Shown one piece after another: positions 33,929 through 43,561 of a stretch of 64,000 nucleotides of DNA. Numbering within the stretch: the stretch's first letter is position 1; each line of letters begins with the position of its first letter. A program made the translations under genes and the position numbers. Origin of the DNA: Kushneria pakistanensis (GTDB lineage: Bacteria > Pseudomonadota > Gammaproteobacteria > Pseudomonadales > Halomonadaceae); NCBI RefSeq assembly GCF_014652795.1, contig NZ_BMZM01000004.1:310001-374000 (forward strand), in the 5' to 3' direction. The notes beneath the pieces are model-generated. The model was given only the letters and a program-made list of their open reading frames with translations. It was not told where the DNA came from and did not search any database.

Positions 33929-35980
33929 GTGAGCATCGATATTACCGAGTTCTACCAGACATTTTTCGAAGAGGCCGAGGAACTGCTCAGCGATATGGAG
34001 CAGCAGCTGTTGCAGATTGATCCCAGTGATCCTGACAGTGAACAGCTCAACGCCATTTTTCGAGCAGCACACTCCATCAAGGGTGGTGCGGGTACGTTTG
34101 GCTTTACCGTACTGCAGGAGACCACGCATCTGTTCGAGAACCTGCTCGACAAGGCGCGTCACCATGAACTGACCCTTGACCCGACCATTATCGACATATT
34201 TCTGGAAACCAAGGATATGCTCAGCGATCAGCTCAACGCCTATCGTCAACAGACCGAGCCGGACAGCGCCACCTACGAGCGTATCTGCAACACACTGAAA
34301 GCACTGGCCGAAGAAAAGGGTCAGGGTGAGGGCGCCGCTGCCACTACCACAGCGCAAACCGCTGCTGCCGGTCCCGCCGCCAGCGGTGCCATGGTCATCA
34401 GGATTGCTGGCGTGGCCGCGGACAACGCTACCAGCCTTGCAGAAGAGCTGGCGCTTTTCGGCACGGTGCTTGAGCAGCAGCATGCCAATGATGTACTGAC
34501 CGTGCAGCTTGAAACCGCCACGGGTGAAGATGATATCCGCGCGGTACTCTGTTTTGTGGTCGACGACGATCAGATTACCTTTGAAAGCGCCGCGGCAGCG
34601 CCATCTGAAAGTGCTGTAGTAGCGCCGGCGGCTGAAGAGGCCGAGCAGAAAGCACTTGAAAAGGATGACGCTACACCGCCGCCAGCAGTAGATGCCGCTG
34701 CTGTGCCGGCAGAACCTGCAAAAGCCGCTGCGCCTGCCGCCAAAAAGGCCGCAAGCGCCGCCAGCAGTGAAAATGCTTCCCTGCGTGTATCGATTGAAAA
34801 GATCGATCAGATCATCAACCTGGTCGGTGAGCTGGTAATTACCCAGTCCATGCTGGAGCAGGGCACTGCCGATTTCGATCCGGTTACCCATGGCAGCCTG
34901 CTCAGCGGCATGAATCAACTGCAACGCAACGCCCGTGACCTGCAGGAAGCGGTCATGTCGATTCGCATGATGCCCATGGATGTGGTTTTCAACCGTTTCC
35001 CGCGGCTGGTGCGCGATCTGGCCGGCAAGCTTGGCAAACAGGTCGAACTTGAAACGGTGGGCAAGTCCACCGAGCTCGACAAGGGATTGATCGAGCGCAT
35101 CGTTGATCCGCTGACCCACCTTGTCCGCAACAGTCTGGATCACGGGATTGAAACGCCCGATCGTCGTCTGGCCGCCGGCAAGCCGGCTGCGGGCAGGCTG
35201 ACCCTGTCTGCCAGTCATCAGGGCGGCAATATCCTGATCGAGATCAGCGATGATGGCGCTGGCCTGAATCGTGACCGTATCCTGGGCAAGGCCCGCGAAA
35301 ACGGTCTGGCCGTATCGGATGCCATGAGCGATGACGACGTCTGGCAGCTGATCTTTGCACCGGGCTTTTCGACGGCCGAGCAGGTCACCGACCTGTCAGG
35401 CCGAGGGGTCGGCATGGATGTGGTCAAGCGTAATATCGCGCAGATGGGCGGTCATGTAGACATTCTCTCCCGACCGGGACAGGGCACCACGACGCGTATC
35501 GTGCTGCCCCTGACACTGGCCATCCTCGATGGCATGTCGGTACGTGTGGGGGAAGAGGTGTATATCCTGCCGCTGGGCGCCATCAAGGAGTCCATGCAGG
35601 TCAAGCCGGAAGATATCAGCACCGTGACCGGCAGCGACCGTGTACTGCATGTACGCGGGGAATATCTGCCGCTGGTCGAGCTGTACCGCGTATTCGACAT
35701 TCCCGAGGCGCAGCAGGACGTCACCAAAGGGATTGTCATGATCGTGCAAAGCGAGGGCCGCAGCTTTGCACTGCAGGTCGATCAGCTGATCGGGCAGCAC
35801 CAGGTGGTGGTCAAGAATCTGGAAACCAATTACCGACGTGTCCCCGGTATCTCTGCTGCCACCATCCTGGGCGATGGCAGTGTGGCGCTGATCCTGGACA
35901 TTCCGGCGCTGTCACGTGCTCCTCAGGATCGCGAAGGCAGTCACACCGGCAATCATCGTAGTGCTGCCACGCTGCATTGA
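33929..35980 (+). CDS. cheA: Chemotaxis histidine kinase CheA
   Basis: 683 residues. The P1 domain has phospho-His48 in AAHSIKGGAGTFGF. A P2-like CheY-binding domain at about 165-220 and an Ala/Pro/Glu-rich linker follow. P3/P4 has the N box HLVRNSLDHGIE, G1 SDDGAGL and G2 GRGVGMDVVK, and P5 (CheW-like) closes the chain. GTG 33929 is chosen because the protein then begins SIDITEFYQTFFEEAEELL, as in E. coli. The frame is open up to 33893. Signals from receptors through CheW set its autophosphorylation. Confidence 0.95.
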   Translation: MSIDITEFYQTFFEEAEELLSDMEQQLLQIDPSDPDSEQLNAIFRAAHSIKGGAGTFGFTVLQETTHLFENLLDKARHHELTLDPTIIDIFLETKDMLSDQLNAYRQQTEPDSATYERICNTLKALAEEKGQGEGAAATTTAQTAAAGPAASGAMVIRIAGVAADNATSLAEELALFGTVLEQQHANDVLTVQLETATGEDDIRAVLCFVVDDDQITFESAAAAPSESAVVAPAAEEAEQKALEKDDATPPPAVDAAAVPAEPAKAAAPAAKKAASAASSENASLRVSIEKIDQIINLVGELVITQSMLEQGTADFDPVTHGSLLSGMNQLQRNARDLQEAVMSIRMMPMDVVFNRFPRLVRDLAGKLGKQVELETVGKSTELDKGLIERIVDPLTHLVRNSLDHGIETPDRRLAAGKPAAGRLTLSASHQGGNILIEISDDGAGLNRDRILGKARENGLAVSDAMSDDDVWQLIFAPGFSTAEQVTDLSGRGVGMDVVKRNIAQMGGHVDILSRPGQGTTTRIVLPLTLAILDGMSVRVGEEVYILPLGAIKESMQVKPEDISTVTGSDRVLHVRGEYLPLVELYRVFDIPEAQQDVTKGIVMIVQSEGRSFALQVDQLIGQHQVVVKNLETNYRRVPGISAATILGDGSVALILDIPALSRAPQDREGSHTGNHRSAATLH

Positions 35981-36049
35981 TGCGAGCGTGCGGTGAATCG
36001 CAACCTTGTTAATTCTGCCCGGCGGGCCGGGCATCTGGGAGTTGAGAAA

Positions 36050-36538
36050 ATGGAAGCTTCTGCTATCGAGAAGGGACAGCTGGAAGGTGAAGGCCATGAA
36101 TTTCTGGTCTTTCGACTGGGCGCGGAAGAGTACGGCATCGATATCCTGAGTGTGCAGGAAATCCGTGGCTATGAAGGCGTCACGCGCATTGCCAACGCAC
36201 CTTCCTTTATCAAGGGCGTGACCAACCTGCGTGGCGTGATTGTCCCCATCGTTGATCTGCGTTTGAAGTTTGCACTGGGTAATGCCGACTATACGGCCCA
36301 GACCGTCGTGATCGTACTCAATATCGGTCACCGGGTAGTCGGTGTGGTTGTAGATGGCGTCTCCGACGTTCTGGCGTTGACCGGTGAACAGATCAAGCCG
36401 GCGCCGGAATTTGGCTCCACGCTTTCCACGCACTATCTGATGGGACTGGGCAGTCTGGACGATCGCATGCTGATTCTGGTTGATATTGAAAAGCTGATGA
36501 CCAGCGAAGAAATGGCCCTGATCGACAAGGCCGCCTGA
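36050..36538 (+). CDS. cheW: Chemotaxis coupling protein CheW
   Basis: 162 residues (E. coli 167). [45 protein letters not shown] contains the hallmark [13 protein letters not shown]. It docks CheA to receptors. ATG 36050 follows TGGGAG by 8-9 bases. The frame is open to 35993, but those residues do not look like CheW. It ends the motAB-cheAW transcript at a terminator. Confidence 0.95.
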   Translation: MEASAIEKGQLEGEGHEFLVFRLGAEEYGIDILSVQEIRGYEGVTRIANAPSFIKGVTNLRGVIVPIVDLRLKFALGNADYTAQTVVIVLNIGHRVVGVVVDGVSDVLALTGEQIKPAPEFGSTLSTHYLMGLGSLDDRMLILVDIEKLMTSEEMALIDKAA

Positions 36539-36561
36539 TCCAACAGCCCCTGTCTTCAAAG

Positions 36562-36588
36562 GCGCCGGCATTTGCCGGCGCTTTTTTT
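36562..36588 (+). terminator. Terminator of motAB-cheAW
   Basis: Stem GCGCCGGC/GCCGGCGC with a 4-base loop, then TTTTTTT. Confidence 0.9.
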
Positions 36589-36714
36589 ATGCCTGCACAA
36601 ATAACGTAGTTTAAGACGCGCTAATCCTTGGTTTGTTTTATTCAAAACATAGTTTGATATGCACAGACATGCTGGCATCTGCCGGTCACAGAAGCTATTG
36701 CAGGAGATCAATCC

Positions 36715-38496
36715 GTGCGCAACAACCAACCGATCAATGACAAACATCATGTTCTTGATGAGCAGCAGTTTTTGATCTCACAGACCGATCTGGACGGCAA
36801 CATTGTCTATGCCAATCCGGCATTTATCTGTGTCAGTGGTTTTGAGCGCCATGAGTTGATTGGTGCCCCCCATAATCTGGTGCGCCATCCCGATATGCCG
36901 CCGATCGCCTTTGCCAATCTGTGGCAGACCCTGCGTGATGGCGGGACCTGGATCGGCATGGTCAAGAACCGGCGCAAGGATGGTGGCTATTACTGGGTCA
37001 GGGCAACCGTGATGCCCATGGTCGAGCAGGGCCAGCTCAAGGGTTATGCCTCGGTGCGGGTCAAGGCAGATGACGCGGCCATAGCACACGCGGAAAGTGT
37101 TTATCGACAAATCAATGAGGGTCGGGGCAAGGGCTGGACCCTGGTGCAGGGTGTCATTACACCGACCGGTCCGCGGGGCTGGATACATCGCCTCGGCCGT
37201 TTGATGCCCGCGCGCAAGGCCGGCTGGGCCGGCATGACCAGCGCTGTATCATCGATCGCTCTGATGGGGCTTCTGGTGGCGGACTATCAGATTCTTTCGG
37301 CGCAGCAGGCGCTGCCAACGCTTATGGGCGTGCTCACGGTTGGAGCAGCCCTGCTTGCCACAGGCTCAGCCGTGGCAGGGGCCTGGCTGGTGCGCCATGT
37401 GCAGCACTCTCTTGAGCAGGCGCTGACGTGTTGCCGCCAGATTTCCGGTGGCGATCTCGAAGCGACCAGTAATAGTCGGGACCAACTGATGATTGCGCTG
37501 GATACCATGCGCAAGTGCGTGCTGTGCGTCGTGCGTGACGTCAAGGGAAGTGCCGGCGTGATCGCCCCGGCCAGCAATGAGCTTGCCATCGGTAATCAAA
37601 ACCTTTCCCGACGTACTGAAGAGCAGGCGGCATCACTTGAAGAAACCGCCAGCAGCATGGAGGAACTGACTGCCACGGTCGGGCACAACGCCGGACATGC
37701 CAGAGATGCCTCCCGGCTGGCGCATCAGGCCTCCAGCGTGGCAGAGCGCGGTCGCACCGAAATGGGGGACGTCGTTGCTCGAATGGAAGGTATCACGCAG
37801 GCCTCGGCACGCATCTCCGATATCGTGGGCGTCATCGACAGCATTGCCTTTCAGACCAATATTCTGGCGCTCAACGCCTCCGTGGAGGCGGCCCGTGCCG
37901 GGGAGCAGGGCAAGGGGTTTGCCGTGGTCGCCAACGAAGTACGTTCTTTGGCCAGTCGCAGTGCGCAGGCTGCTCGCGAGATCCGCGAGTTGATCGACAA
38001 GTCTTCGGTTGAGGTGAGTGTCGGCAGTGAGCTGGTCGCACGTGCCCAGGCCACCATGACCGATATCGTCGGTGGGGTGCATCGGGTCAGTGGCCTTATG
38101 CAGGAAATCTCATCAGCTACTGATGAACAGAAAAACGGCATCGAGCAGATCGGTCAGGCCATTCATCGCATGGATGAAATGACCCAGCAAAATGCCGCCA
38201 TGGTTGAGCAGTCCTCGGCAGCGTCTGAATCGATGCGTCAAAAGGCCGATCATCTCAATGAAATTGTCAGTCTTTTCAGGATCAAGGAAAGCGCCCGCGC
38301 GCCGATAATAGGTTCAGACAGGAGTGTCCCTGCAACAGGGCACAGGGAACGCGCCGGCCGCGAAGTATCGAGCAAGCGTACACCGGTGTCATCGTCTGGC
38401 CATACCGGCAGCACAGTTCCTGTTGAAGTGCCGGTAAATCGCCAGCGTGATGCAAAAACGCCTGCAACAGTCGACGGGGACTGGACAACCTTTTAA
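36715..38496 (+). CDS. Methyl-accepting chemotaxis protein with PAS domain (Aer-like)
   Basis: 593 residues. The N-terminal PAS domain (about 12-120; ISQTDLDGNIVYANPAF, NLVRHPDMPP, DGGYYWVRATVMP) resembles the FAD-binding domain of Aer, an oxygen/redox sensor. Two hydrophobic segments (about 175-215) and a HAMP-like stretch are followed by the signalling domain with the conserved hairpin tip DSIAFQTNILALNASVEAARAGEQGKGFAVVA (about 374-405). The chain ends in D-W-T-T-F, a W-X2-F pentapeptide like the CheR/CheB tether of Tar and Tsr, which E. coli Aer lacks. GTG start with AGGAG 8 bases upstream. Confidence 0.88.
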   Translation: MRNNQPINDKHHVLDEQQFLISQTDLDGNIVYANPAFICVSGFERHELIGAPHNLVRHPDMPPIAFANLWQTLRDGGTWIGMVKNRRKDGGYYWVRATVMPMVEQGQLKGYASVRVKADDAAIAHAESVYRQINEGRGKGWTLVQGVITPTGPRGWIHRLGRLMPARKAGWAGMTSAVSSIALMGLLVADYQILSAQQALPTLMGVLTVGAALLATGSAVAGAWLVRHVQHSLEQALTCCRQISGGDLEATSNSRDQLMIALDTMRKCVLCVVRDVKGSAGVIAPASNELAIGNQNLSRRTEEQAASLEETASSMEELTATVGHNAGHARDASRLAHQASSVAERGRTEMGDVVARMEGITQASARISDIVGVIDSIAFQTNILALNASVEAARAGEQGKGFAVVANEVRSLASRSAQAAREIRELIDKSSVEVSVGSELVARAQATMTDIVGGVHRVSGLMQEISSATDEQKNGIEQIGQAIHRMDEMTQQNAAMVEQSSAASESMRQKADHLNEIVSLFRIKESARAPIIGSDRSVPATGHRERAGREVSSKRTPVSSSGHTGSTVPVEVPVNRQRDAKTPATVDGDWTTF

Positions 38497-38525
38497 TCAC
38501 CTTCAGGTGATGCGGAGTAAAAGAC

Positions 38526-39371
38526 GTGACAGAAGTCGCTGAAAGCCGCGATTTAAAACTGACGCACGAGGATTTTGAGCGTGTAAGGCGCTTGATCCAT
38601 GAGCGCGCCGGTATCGCACTGGCACTACACAAAAAAGAGATGGTGTATAGCCGTCTGGCACGTCGCCTGCGCACACTGGGGCTCAATCAGTTCAAGGCTT
38701 ATCTGGATCTGCTCGATGGGCATGTCGACTCTTCGGAGTGGGAGCATTTCGTTAATGCATTGACGACCAACCTCACGTCGTTTTTCCGCGAGGCGCACCA
38801 CTTCCCGATCCTGGCCGATCACGTTCGCGCTCAGAGCGGCAGCGTCAAGATATGGTGTTGCGCGGCGTCCACCGGCGAAGAACCCTGGTCACTGGCCATG
38901 ACGTTGACGGAAGCACTCGGTTCAAGAGTGCAAAACGCCAAAATCGTGGCGACGGATATTGATACCAAGGCGCTCGCCACGGCCTCCGCCGGTATTTATC
39001 CGATCAACCAGATCGAGAAACTGCCGATGGAGCAGCGCAAGCGGTTTTTCATGCGGGGTGTCGGGGCGAAATCCGGCGTGGCGCGTGTCAATCCGGCCCT
39101 GGCAGCGCTGGTGGAATATCGGCAGCTGAATCTGCTGGCAGCGCGATGGGAAGTGGAAGGACCGTTTGATGCCATCTTCTGTCGCAACATCATGATCTAT
39201 TTCGACAAGCCCACCCAGAAGCGCATCCTGGAAAGGTTTGCACCGCTGCTCAAGCCCAACGGGCTGCTCTTTGCCGGGCATTCCGAAAACTTTACCTACC
39301 TGACCGATGCCTTCCGGCTGCAAGGGCACACCGTCTACGGGCTGGCCTCGGGGCCGGGTTCACGGTCATGA
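38526..39371 (+). CDS. cheR: Chemotaxis methyltransferase CheR
   Basis: 281 residues (E. coli 286). Methylates receptor glutamates using SAM. The N-terminal helical domain and the SAM-binding KIWCCAASTGEEPWSLAMTL, VATDIDTKAL and DAIFCRNIMIYFDKPTQKRIL are all present. GTG start with CGGAG 8 bases upstream. It overlaps cheD by 4 bases. Confidence 0.95.
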   Translation: MTEVAESRDLKLTHEDFERVRRLIHERAGIALALHKKEMVYSRLARRLRTLGLNQFKAYLDLLDGHVDSSEWEHFVNALTTNLTSFFREAHHFPILADHVRAQSGSVKIWCCAASTGEEPWSLAMTLTEALGSRVQNAKIVATDIDTKALATASAGIYPINQIEKLPMEQRKRFFMRGVGAKSGVARVNPALAALVEYRQLNLLAARWEVEGPFDAIFCRNIMIYFDKPTQKRILERFAPLLKPNGLLFAGHSENFTYLTDAFRLQGHTVYGLASGPGSRS

Positions 39372-39985
39372 AGGTGCGCGAGCAGGAGGGGCTGGCCAAC
39401 CATTTCTATTTCGATCGGGATGACAGTCTTGACGCCGTCAAGCTGTTGCCAAGCGAGTATTACGTGGCCTCGTCTCCCATGGTGCTGTCGACCGTCCTGG
39501 GGTCATGTGTGTCAGCGTGCATTCGTGACAGTGCCGCAGGTGTGGGTGGCATGAACCATTACATGCTGCCCGGTGATGGCAGCCACGATACCAGCGGACC
39601 ACGCCTTCGCTATGGCGAGCACGCCATGAGTACGCTGGTGGAAGAAATATGTCGCCTTGGCGGACGGCGGGATCGTCTGGAGGCCAAGGTGTTCGGGGGC
39701 GGCATGGTTATCGCCGGCATGGCATCTCGCATCGGGTTTGCCAATGCCGAGTTCGTGATGGCGTGGCTTGACCGCGAAAACATTCGCGTCCTGGCGCAGG
39801 ATCTTAACGGTAGCCATGCCCGGCGGGTGCACTACCTGCCGGGTACCGGCCAGGTCAGGGTCAGGCGTCTCAACGGCAGTGCCACGGTCTGCAGTCGTGA
39901 AAAGACGCTGATCGAGACGCTGGTCGGAGAAGCTGTCCATCCGCTGGTCGCGGCAGCAGCAGGCATGAAAGGAGCAGGGCGGTGA
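39368..39985 (+). CDS. cheD: Chemoreceptor glutamine deamidase CheD
   Basis: 205 residues with the catalytic [14 protein letters not shown] (Cys nucleophile at about 47) and GGMNHYMLP (His). [20 protein letters not shown] and [16 protein letters not shown] complete the family pattern. It deamidates receptor Gln residues and may interact with other Che proteins. E. coli lacks it; here it sits between cheR and cheB with 4-base overlaps on both sides. Confidence 0.94.
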   Translation: MKVREQEGLANHFYFDRDDSLDAVKLLPSEYYVASSPMVLSTVLGSCVSACIRDSAAGVGGMNHYMLPGDGSHDTSGPRLRYGEHAMSTLVEEICRLGGRRDRLEAKVFGGGMVIAGMASRIGFANAEFVMAWLDRENIRVLAQDLNGSHARRVHYLPGTGQVRVRRLNGSATVCSREKTLIETLVGEAVHPLVAAAAGMKGAGR

Positions 39986-41043
39986 ACAAGATCAAGGTAT
40001 TGTGTGTTGATGACTCAGCACTGATTCGCAGCCTGATCAGCGAAATCATCAATCAGGAGCCGGATATGGAGGTGGTGGCCACCGCGCCTGATCCGCTGGT
40101 GGCTCGTGATCTGATCAAGCGGACCAATCCCGATGTGCTGACACTGGATGTCGAAATGCCACGCATGGATGGTCTGGACTTTCTGGAAAGGCTCATGCGC
40201 CTGCGCCCCATGCCGGTCGTGATGGTCTCTTCCCTGACAGAACGCGGTTCGGAAATCACCATGCGTGCGCTGGAGCTGGGCGCGGTGGATTTTGTGACCA
40301 AGCCCCAGCTTGGCATTCGTGAGGGCATGGCGGAATACGCTCATGCCATTACCGACAAGATCCGGGCGGCTTCCAGAGCAAAGCTCAAGGTGGCGCACGC
40401 CTCGGCGGCTCCGGCACCGGCGGCACTGCGTGCGCCGCTGTACTCCAGTGAGAAGCTTTTGATCGTGGGGGCCTCAACGGGCGGTACCGAGGCGATCCGG
40501 GAATTTTTGATGCCGCTGCCCTCGGACAGTCCGGCCATACTGATTACGCAGCACATGCCGGCCGGATTTACCAAATCCTTTGCCGCCCGGCTGGACAGCC
40601 TTTGTCGCATCAGCGTGCGCGAAGCCGTGCATGGTGAGCGCGTATTGCCCGGACACGCCTATCTGGCCCCCGGCGGTGAGGCACATCTGCGCCTGGCGCG
40701 CAGCGGCGCCAACTATGTGATCTCACTGGATCATGAAGCACCGATCAATCGTCACAGACCCTCTGTTGATGCGCTGTTTGAATCAGCCGCTACCAACGCG
40801 GGCAAGAACGCCATTGGCGTATTGTTGACCGGTATGGGCAAGGATGGTGCTCAGGGGCTTTTAAAGATGCGTCAGGCCGGTGCCTGGACGCTGGCGCAGG
40901 ATGAGGCCAGTTGTGTGGTCTTTGGCATGCCGCGTGAAGCCATTGCGCTGGGCGCTGCCTGCGAGATCGTCCCCATCACCAGCATGTGCGAGCGGGCGCT
41001 GGCACAACTGGGTGGCAACAATCGTCAGGCGCTGCGCGTGTAG
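39982..41043 (+). CDS. cheB: Chemotaxis methylesterase CheB
   Basis: 353 residues (E. coli 349). The receiver domain has [10 protein letters not shown] and the phospho-Asp in [15 protein letters not shown]. The C-terminal methylesterase has Ser in GASTGGTEA (about 162-170), His in [10 protein letters not shown] and Asp in [15 protein letters not shown] start within the cheD stop region. Confidence 0.95.
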   Translation: MNKIKVLCVDDSALIRSLISEIINQEPDMEVVATAPDPLVARDLIKRTNPDVLTLDVEMPRMDGLDFLERLMRLRPMPVVMVSSLTERGSEITMRALELGAVDFVTKPQLGIREGMAEYAHAITDKIRAASRAKLKVAHASAAPAPAALRAPLYSSEKLLIVGASTGGTEAIREFLMPLPSDSPAILITQHMPAGFTKSFAARLDSLCRISVREAVHGERVLPGHAYLAPGGEAHLRLARSGANYVISLDHEAPINRHRPSVDALFESAATNAGKNAIGVLLTGMGKDGAQGLLKMRQAGAWTLAQDEASCVVFGMPREAIALGAACEIVPITSMCERALAQLGGNNRQALRV

Positions 41044-41106
41044 CGCAGCACCATTGAATCGTTGACGCGCGCGCAAGCGCACTTATTGGAAAAGGAAATA
41101 GCAGAC

Positions 41107-41496
41107 ATGGCTGACAAGAATATTCACATCCTGGTGGTGGATGACTTTCCCACCATGCGTCGTATCGTACGCAACCTTCTCAAGGAGCTTGGCTTTAATA
41201 ACGTTGATGAAGCCGAGGATGGTGTTGATGGTCTGGCAAAGCTTCGCAGTGACAGCTTCGGTTTTGTGGTCTCTGACTGGAACATGCCCAACCTGGACGG
41301 TCTGGAAATGCTCAAGCAGATTCGCGCCGATGATGCCCTCAAGCATCTTCCGGTACTGATGGTGACGGCAGAGGCCAAAAAGGAAAACATCATTGCCGCG
41401 GCGCAGGCCGGCGCCAATGGCTACGTGGTCAAACCCTTTACCGCCGCAACGCTCGAAGAGAAGCTGAACAAGATCTTCGAAAAGCTCGATAAATAG
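41107..41496 (+). CDS. cheY: Chemotaxis response regulator CheY
   Basis: 129 residues, the E. coli length. Asp12/13 ([14 protein letters not shown]), phospho-acceptor Asp57 ([14 protein letters not shown]), Thr87 in [11 protein letters not shown] and Lys109 in YVVKPF. CheY-P binds FliM to switch rotation. ATG 41107 is preceded by GGAAATAGCAG. It sits between cheB and cheZ as in enterics. Confidence 0.96.
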   Translation: MADKNIHILVVDDFPTMRRIVRNLLKELGFNNVDEAEDGVDGLAKLRSDSFGFVVSDWNMPNLDGLEMLKQIRADDALKHLPVLMVTAEAKKENIIAAAQAGANGYVVKPFTAATLEEKLNKIFEKLDK

Positions 41497-41525
41497 GTCT
41501 GCGGACAGCCTTCGGGAGTAAAAGC

Positions 41526-42200
41526 ATGACAGCCAATGCCAAACCGCAGAGCGCAGATGATGCGATCACGCCGGATCTTATCGCGAGAATCGGCAATCTG
41601 ACGCGTGCGTTGCGTGACAACATGAGAGAACTCGGTCTGGACAAGGAAGTCGAGAAGGCCGCCCAGGCCATTCCTGATTCCCGCGATCGCCTGAGCTATA
41701 TCGCGACCATGACCGAACAGGCCGCCGAGCGCTCGCTCAATGCCATCGAGATTGCCCAGCCCATTCAGGACAATATCGAAAAACAGTCGGCTGAACTCGC
41801 CGGCCGCTGGGATCAGTGGTTTGACAAGCCACTCGAGCAGGGTGAAGCGCGTGATCTGGTGGGGGACACCCGCGCCTATCTGGAATGGGTGCCGGCACAG
41901 ACGCGCGCTACCCAGAGCCAGCTGATGGAAGTCATGATGGCTCAGGACTTTCAGGATCTGACCGGTCAGGTCATCAAGAAGATGATGGAAGTCATCCGCG
42001 AGATCGAGCGCGAGCTTTTGCAGGTGCTGATCGACAACATGCCCTCAGAAGCCATGCGTGAGCGCGCTAGAGAAGGCAGCAACAAGACAACGACGCCAGA
42101 GGGGCTGCTCAACGGACCGCAGATCAAGCCGGAAGGGCGCACGGATGTCGTGACCGACCAGTCACAGGTTGACGATCTGCTCGACAGCCTGGGTTTTTAG
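41526..42200 (+). CDS. cheZ: CheY-P phosphatase CheZ
   Basis: 224 residues (E. coli 214). The catalytic helix has QDFQDLTGQVIKKMM with the key Gln. The C-terminal CheY-binding peptide is QSQVDDLLDSLGF. A start with GGGAG about 8 bases upstream. It ends the cheRDBYZ run. Confidence 0.94.
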   Translation: MTANAKPQSADDAITPDLIARIGNLTRALRDNMRELGLDKEVEKAAQAIPDSRDRLSYIATMTEQAAERSLNAIEIAQPIQDNIEKQSAELAGRWDQWFDKPLEQGEARDLVGDTRAYLEWVPAQTRATQSQLMEVMMAQDFQDLTGQVIKKMMEVIREIERELLQVLIDNMPSEAMRERAREGSNKTTTPEGLLNGPQIKPEGRTDVVTDQSQVDDLLDSLGF

Positions 42201-42222
42201 ACCGTATTTCCTGCTTATGTGT

Positions 42223-42265
42223 CGAATAGCTCTCCCTCGGGAGGGCTATTCGGACGATTGTTTTT
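42223..42265 (+). terminator. Hairpin after cheZ, possible terminator
   Basis: A 14-bp stem CGAATAGCTCTCCC/GGGAGGGCTATTCG (one G-T pair). The TTTTT run is 9 bases after the stem, so termination efficiency is uncertain. Confidence 0.55.
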
Positions 42266-42328
42266 CCCTTCCCCCTCGCACAATGTCGCCCATGCACACG
42301 ATGCTCCACATGATGGCATGGGGTCGAA

Positions 42329-43492
42329 ATGTCCGGCGACAGCGACGCAGAAAAAACCGAAGAGCCCACGGCACGGCGCATTGAAAAGGCCCGTGAAGAA
42401 GGGCAGATCGCACGTTCACGTGAATTGACCACCTTCCTGATGCTGGCCGTCGGGGCTGCCGGCCTATGGCTTTGCATGAGCTGGATGGGAGAGGTGCTGT
42501 CAGACATCATGAATGATGGTCTGTCCTTTGATGCGCGTGTGGCACAGGACCCTACCCGAATGATGATCAATGTCTCGGCGCTGGGTGGCAGAGCCCTGCT
42601 GGCCATTGCCCCCATCCTGGGCATCATGGGCGTAGTGGCGTTAATGGCACCGATGGCACTGGGAGGCTGGCTCTTTTCGACCAAGTCCATCAAGGTCGAT
42701 GTCAAAAAACTCAACCCGGCCGCCGGTCTCAAGCGCATCTTTTCGAGTCAGGCGCTGGCGGAGCTGGTCAAGACCATTGCCAAATCCATGCTGATTGCCC
42801 TGGTGGCCGGTGGCTTTATCTATAACCATCAGGGGCAGCTGCTCGGGCTTGCCGGAGAAAATATCCAGTCCGCCATGCGTCATATGCTGCTGCTGACTGT
42901 CTTCTGCTGTGCCCTGATTCTGCTGGCCTTTATTGTCGTGATCATGATCGATGTGCCCTATCAGCTGTGGAGCCATACCAAAAAGCTTCGCATGAGCCGG
43001 GAAGACATTCGCCAGGAGCACAAGGAGTCCGAAGGTGACCCGCACGTCAAGGGCCGTATCCGTCAGCAGCAGCAGGCGATCGCAAGACGACGCATGATGA
43101 GTGAGGTGCCAAAGGCCGATGTCATTATTACCAACCCGACCCACTTTGCCGTAGCACTGGCCTATAAGGATGATGAGATGGGCGCCCCTAGGGTGGTCGC
43201 CAAGGGTGCCGATGCGGTGGCGGCCAGGATCCGCGAGCTGGGCCATGAAAATCGTATTCCCTTTCTGGAAGCCCCGGCGCTGGCACGCTCGCTGTATCGT
43301 CATGGCGAGCTGGGCCGGGAGATCCCCGCAGCCCTTTATACCGCCGTGGCCGAAGTGCTGGCCTGGGTGTATCAGATCAGGCGCTATCGCAGTGAAGGCG
43401 GCCGGTCACCGCAGCGGCCGGGTCATATCGAGGTGCCTGAAGACATGGCCTATAACCCTTCACCTTCCGATGATGACAACAATGAACATTGA
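42329..43492 (+). CDS. flhB: Flagellar export apparatus protein FlhB
   Basis: 387 residues (E. coli 382). Four TM helices, then the cytoplasmic domain with the autocleavage site NPTH at 269-272 (ITNPTHFAVAL). The N-terminal EKTEEPTARRIEKAREEGQIARSREL is the family signature. It switches export from hook to filament substrates. It likely starts a class 2 operon flhB-flhA-flhE. Confidence 0.95.
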   Translation: MSGDSDAEKTEEPTARRIEKAREEGQIARSRELTTFLMLAVGAAGLWLCMSWMGEVLSDIMNDGLSFDARVAQDPTRMMINVSALGGRALLAIAPILGIMGVVALMAPMALGGWLFSTKSIKVDVKKLNPAAGLKRIFSSQALAELVKTIAKSMLIALVAGGFIYNHQGQLLGLAGENIQSAMRHMLLLTVFCCALILLAFIVVIMIDVPYQLWSHTKKLRMSREDIRQEHKESEGDPHVKGRIRQQQQAIARRRMMSEVPKADVIITNPTHFAVALAYKDDEMGAPRVVAKGADAVAARIRELGHENRIPFLEAPALARSLYRHGELGREIPAALYTAVAEVLAWVYQIRRYRSEGGRSPQRPGHIEVPEDMAYNPSPSDDDNNEH

Positions 43493-43561
43493 TGCCTGGA
43501 CGCTGCATTGTGCCATTAAAGGCCCTGAATTCTTTATCTACCCTGACAGGTCATCGCTGAC

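Noticed and set aside
33923-35218. Long open frame antisense to cheA (about 430 codons on the minus strand)
   Set aside because: Lies entirely opposite a strongly supported cheA, has no Shine-Dalgarno and no recognisable domains. Long antisense frames are common in GC-rich coding DNA.
36600-36714. Sigma-28 promoter before the PAS receptor gene
   Set aside because: GCCGGTCA occurs, but no TAAA-type -35 lies 11 bases upstream.
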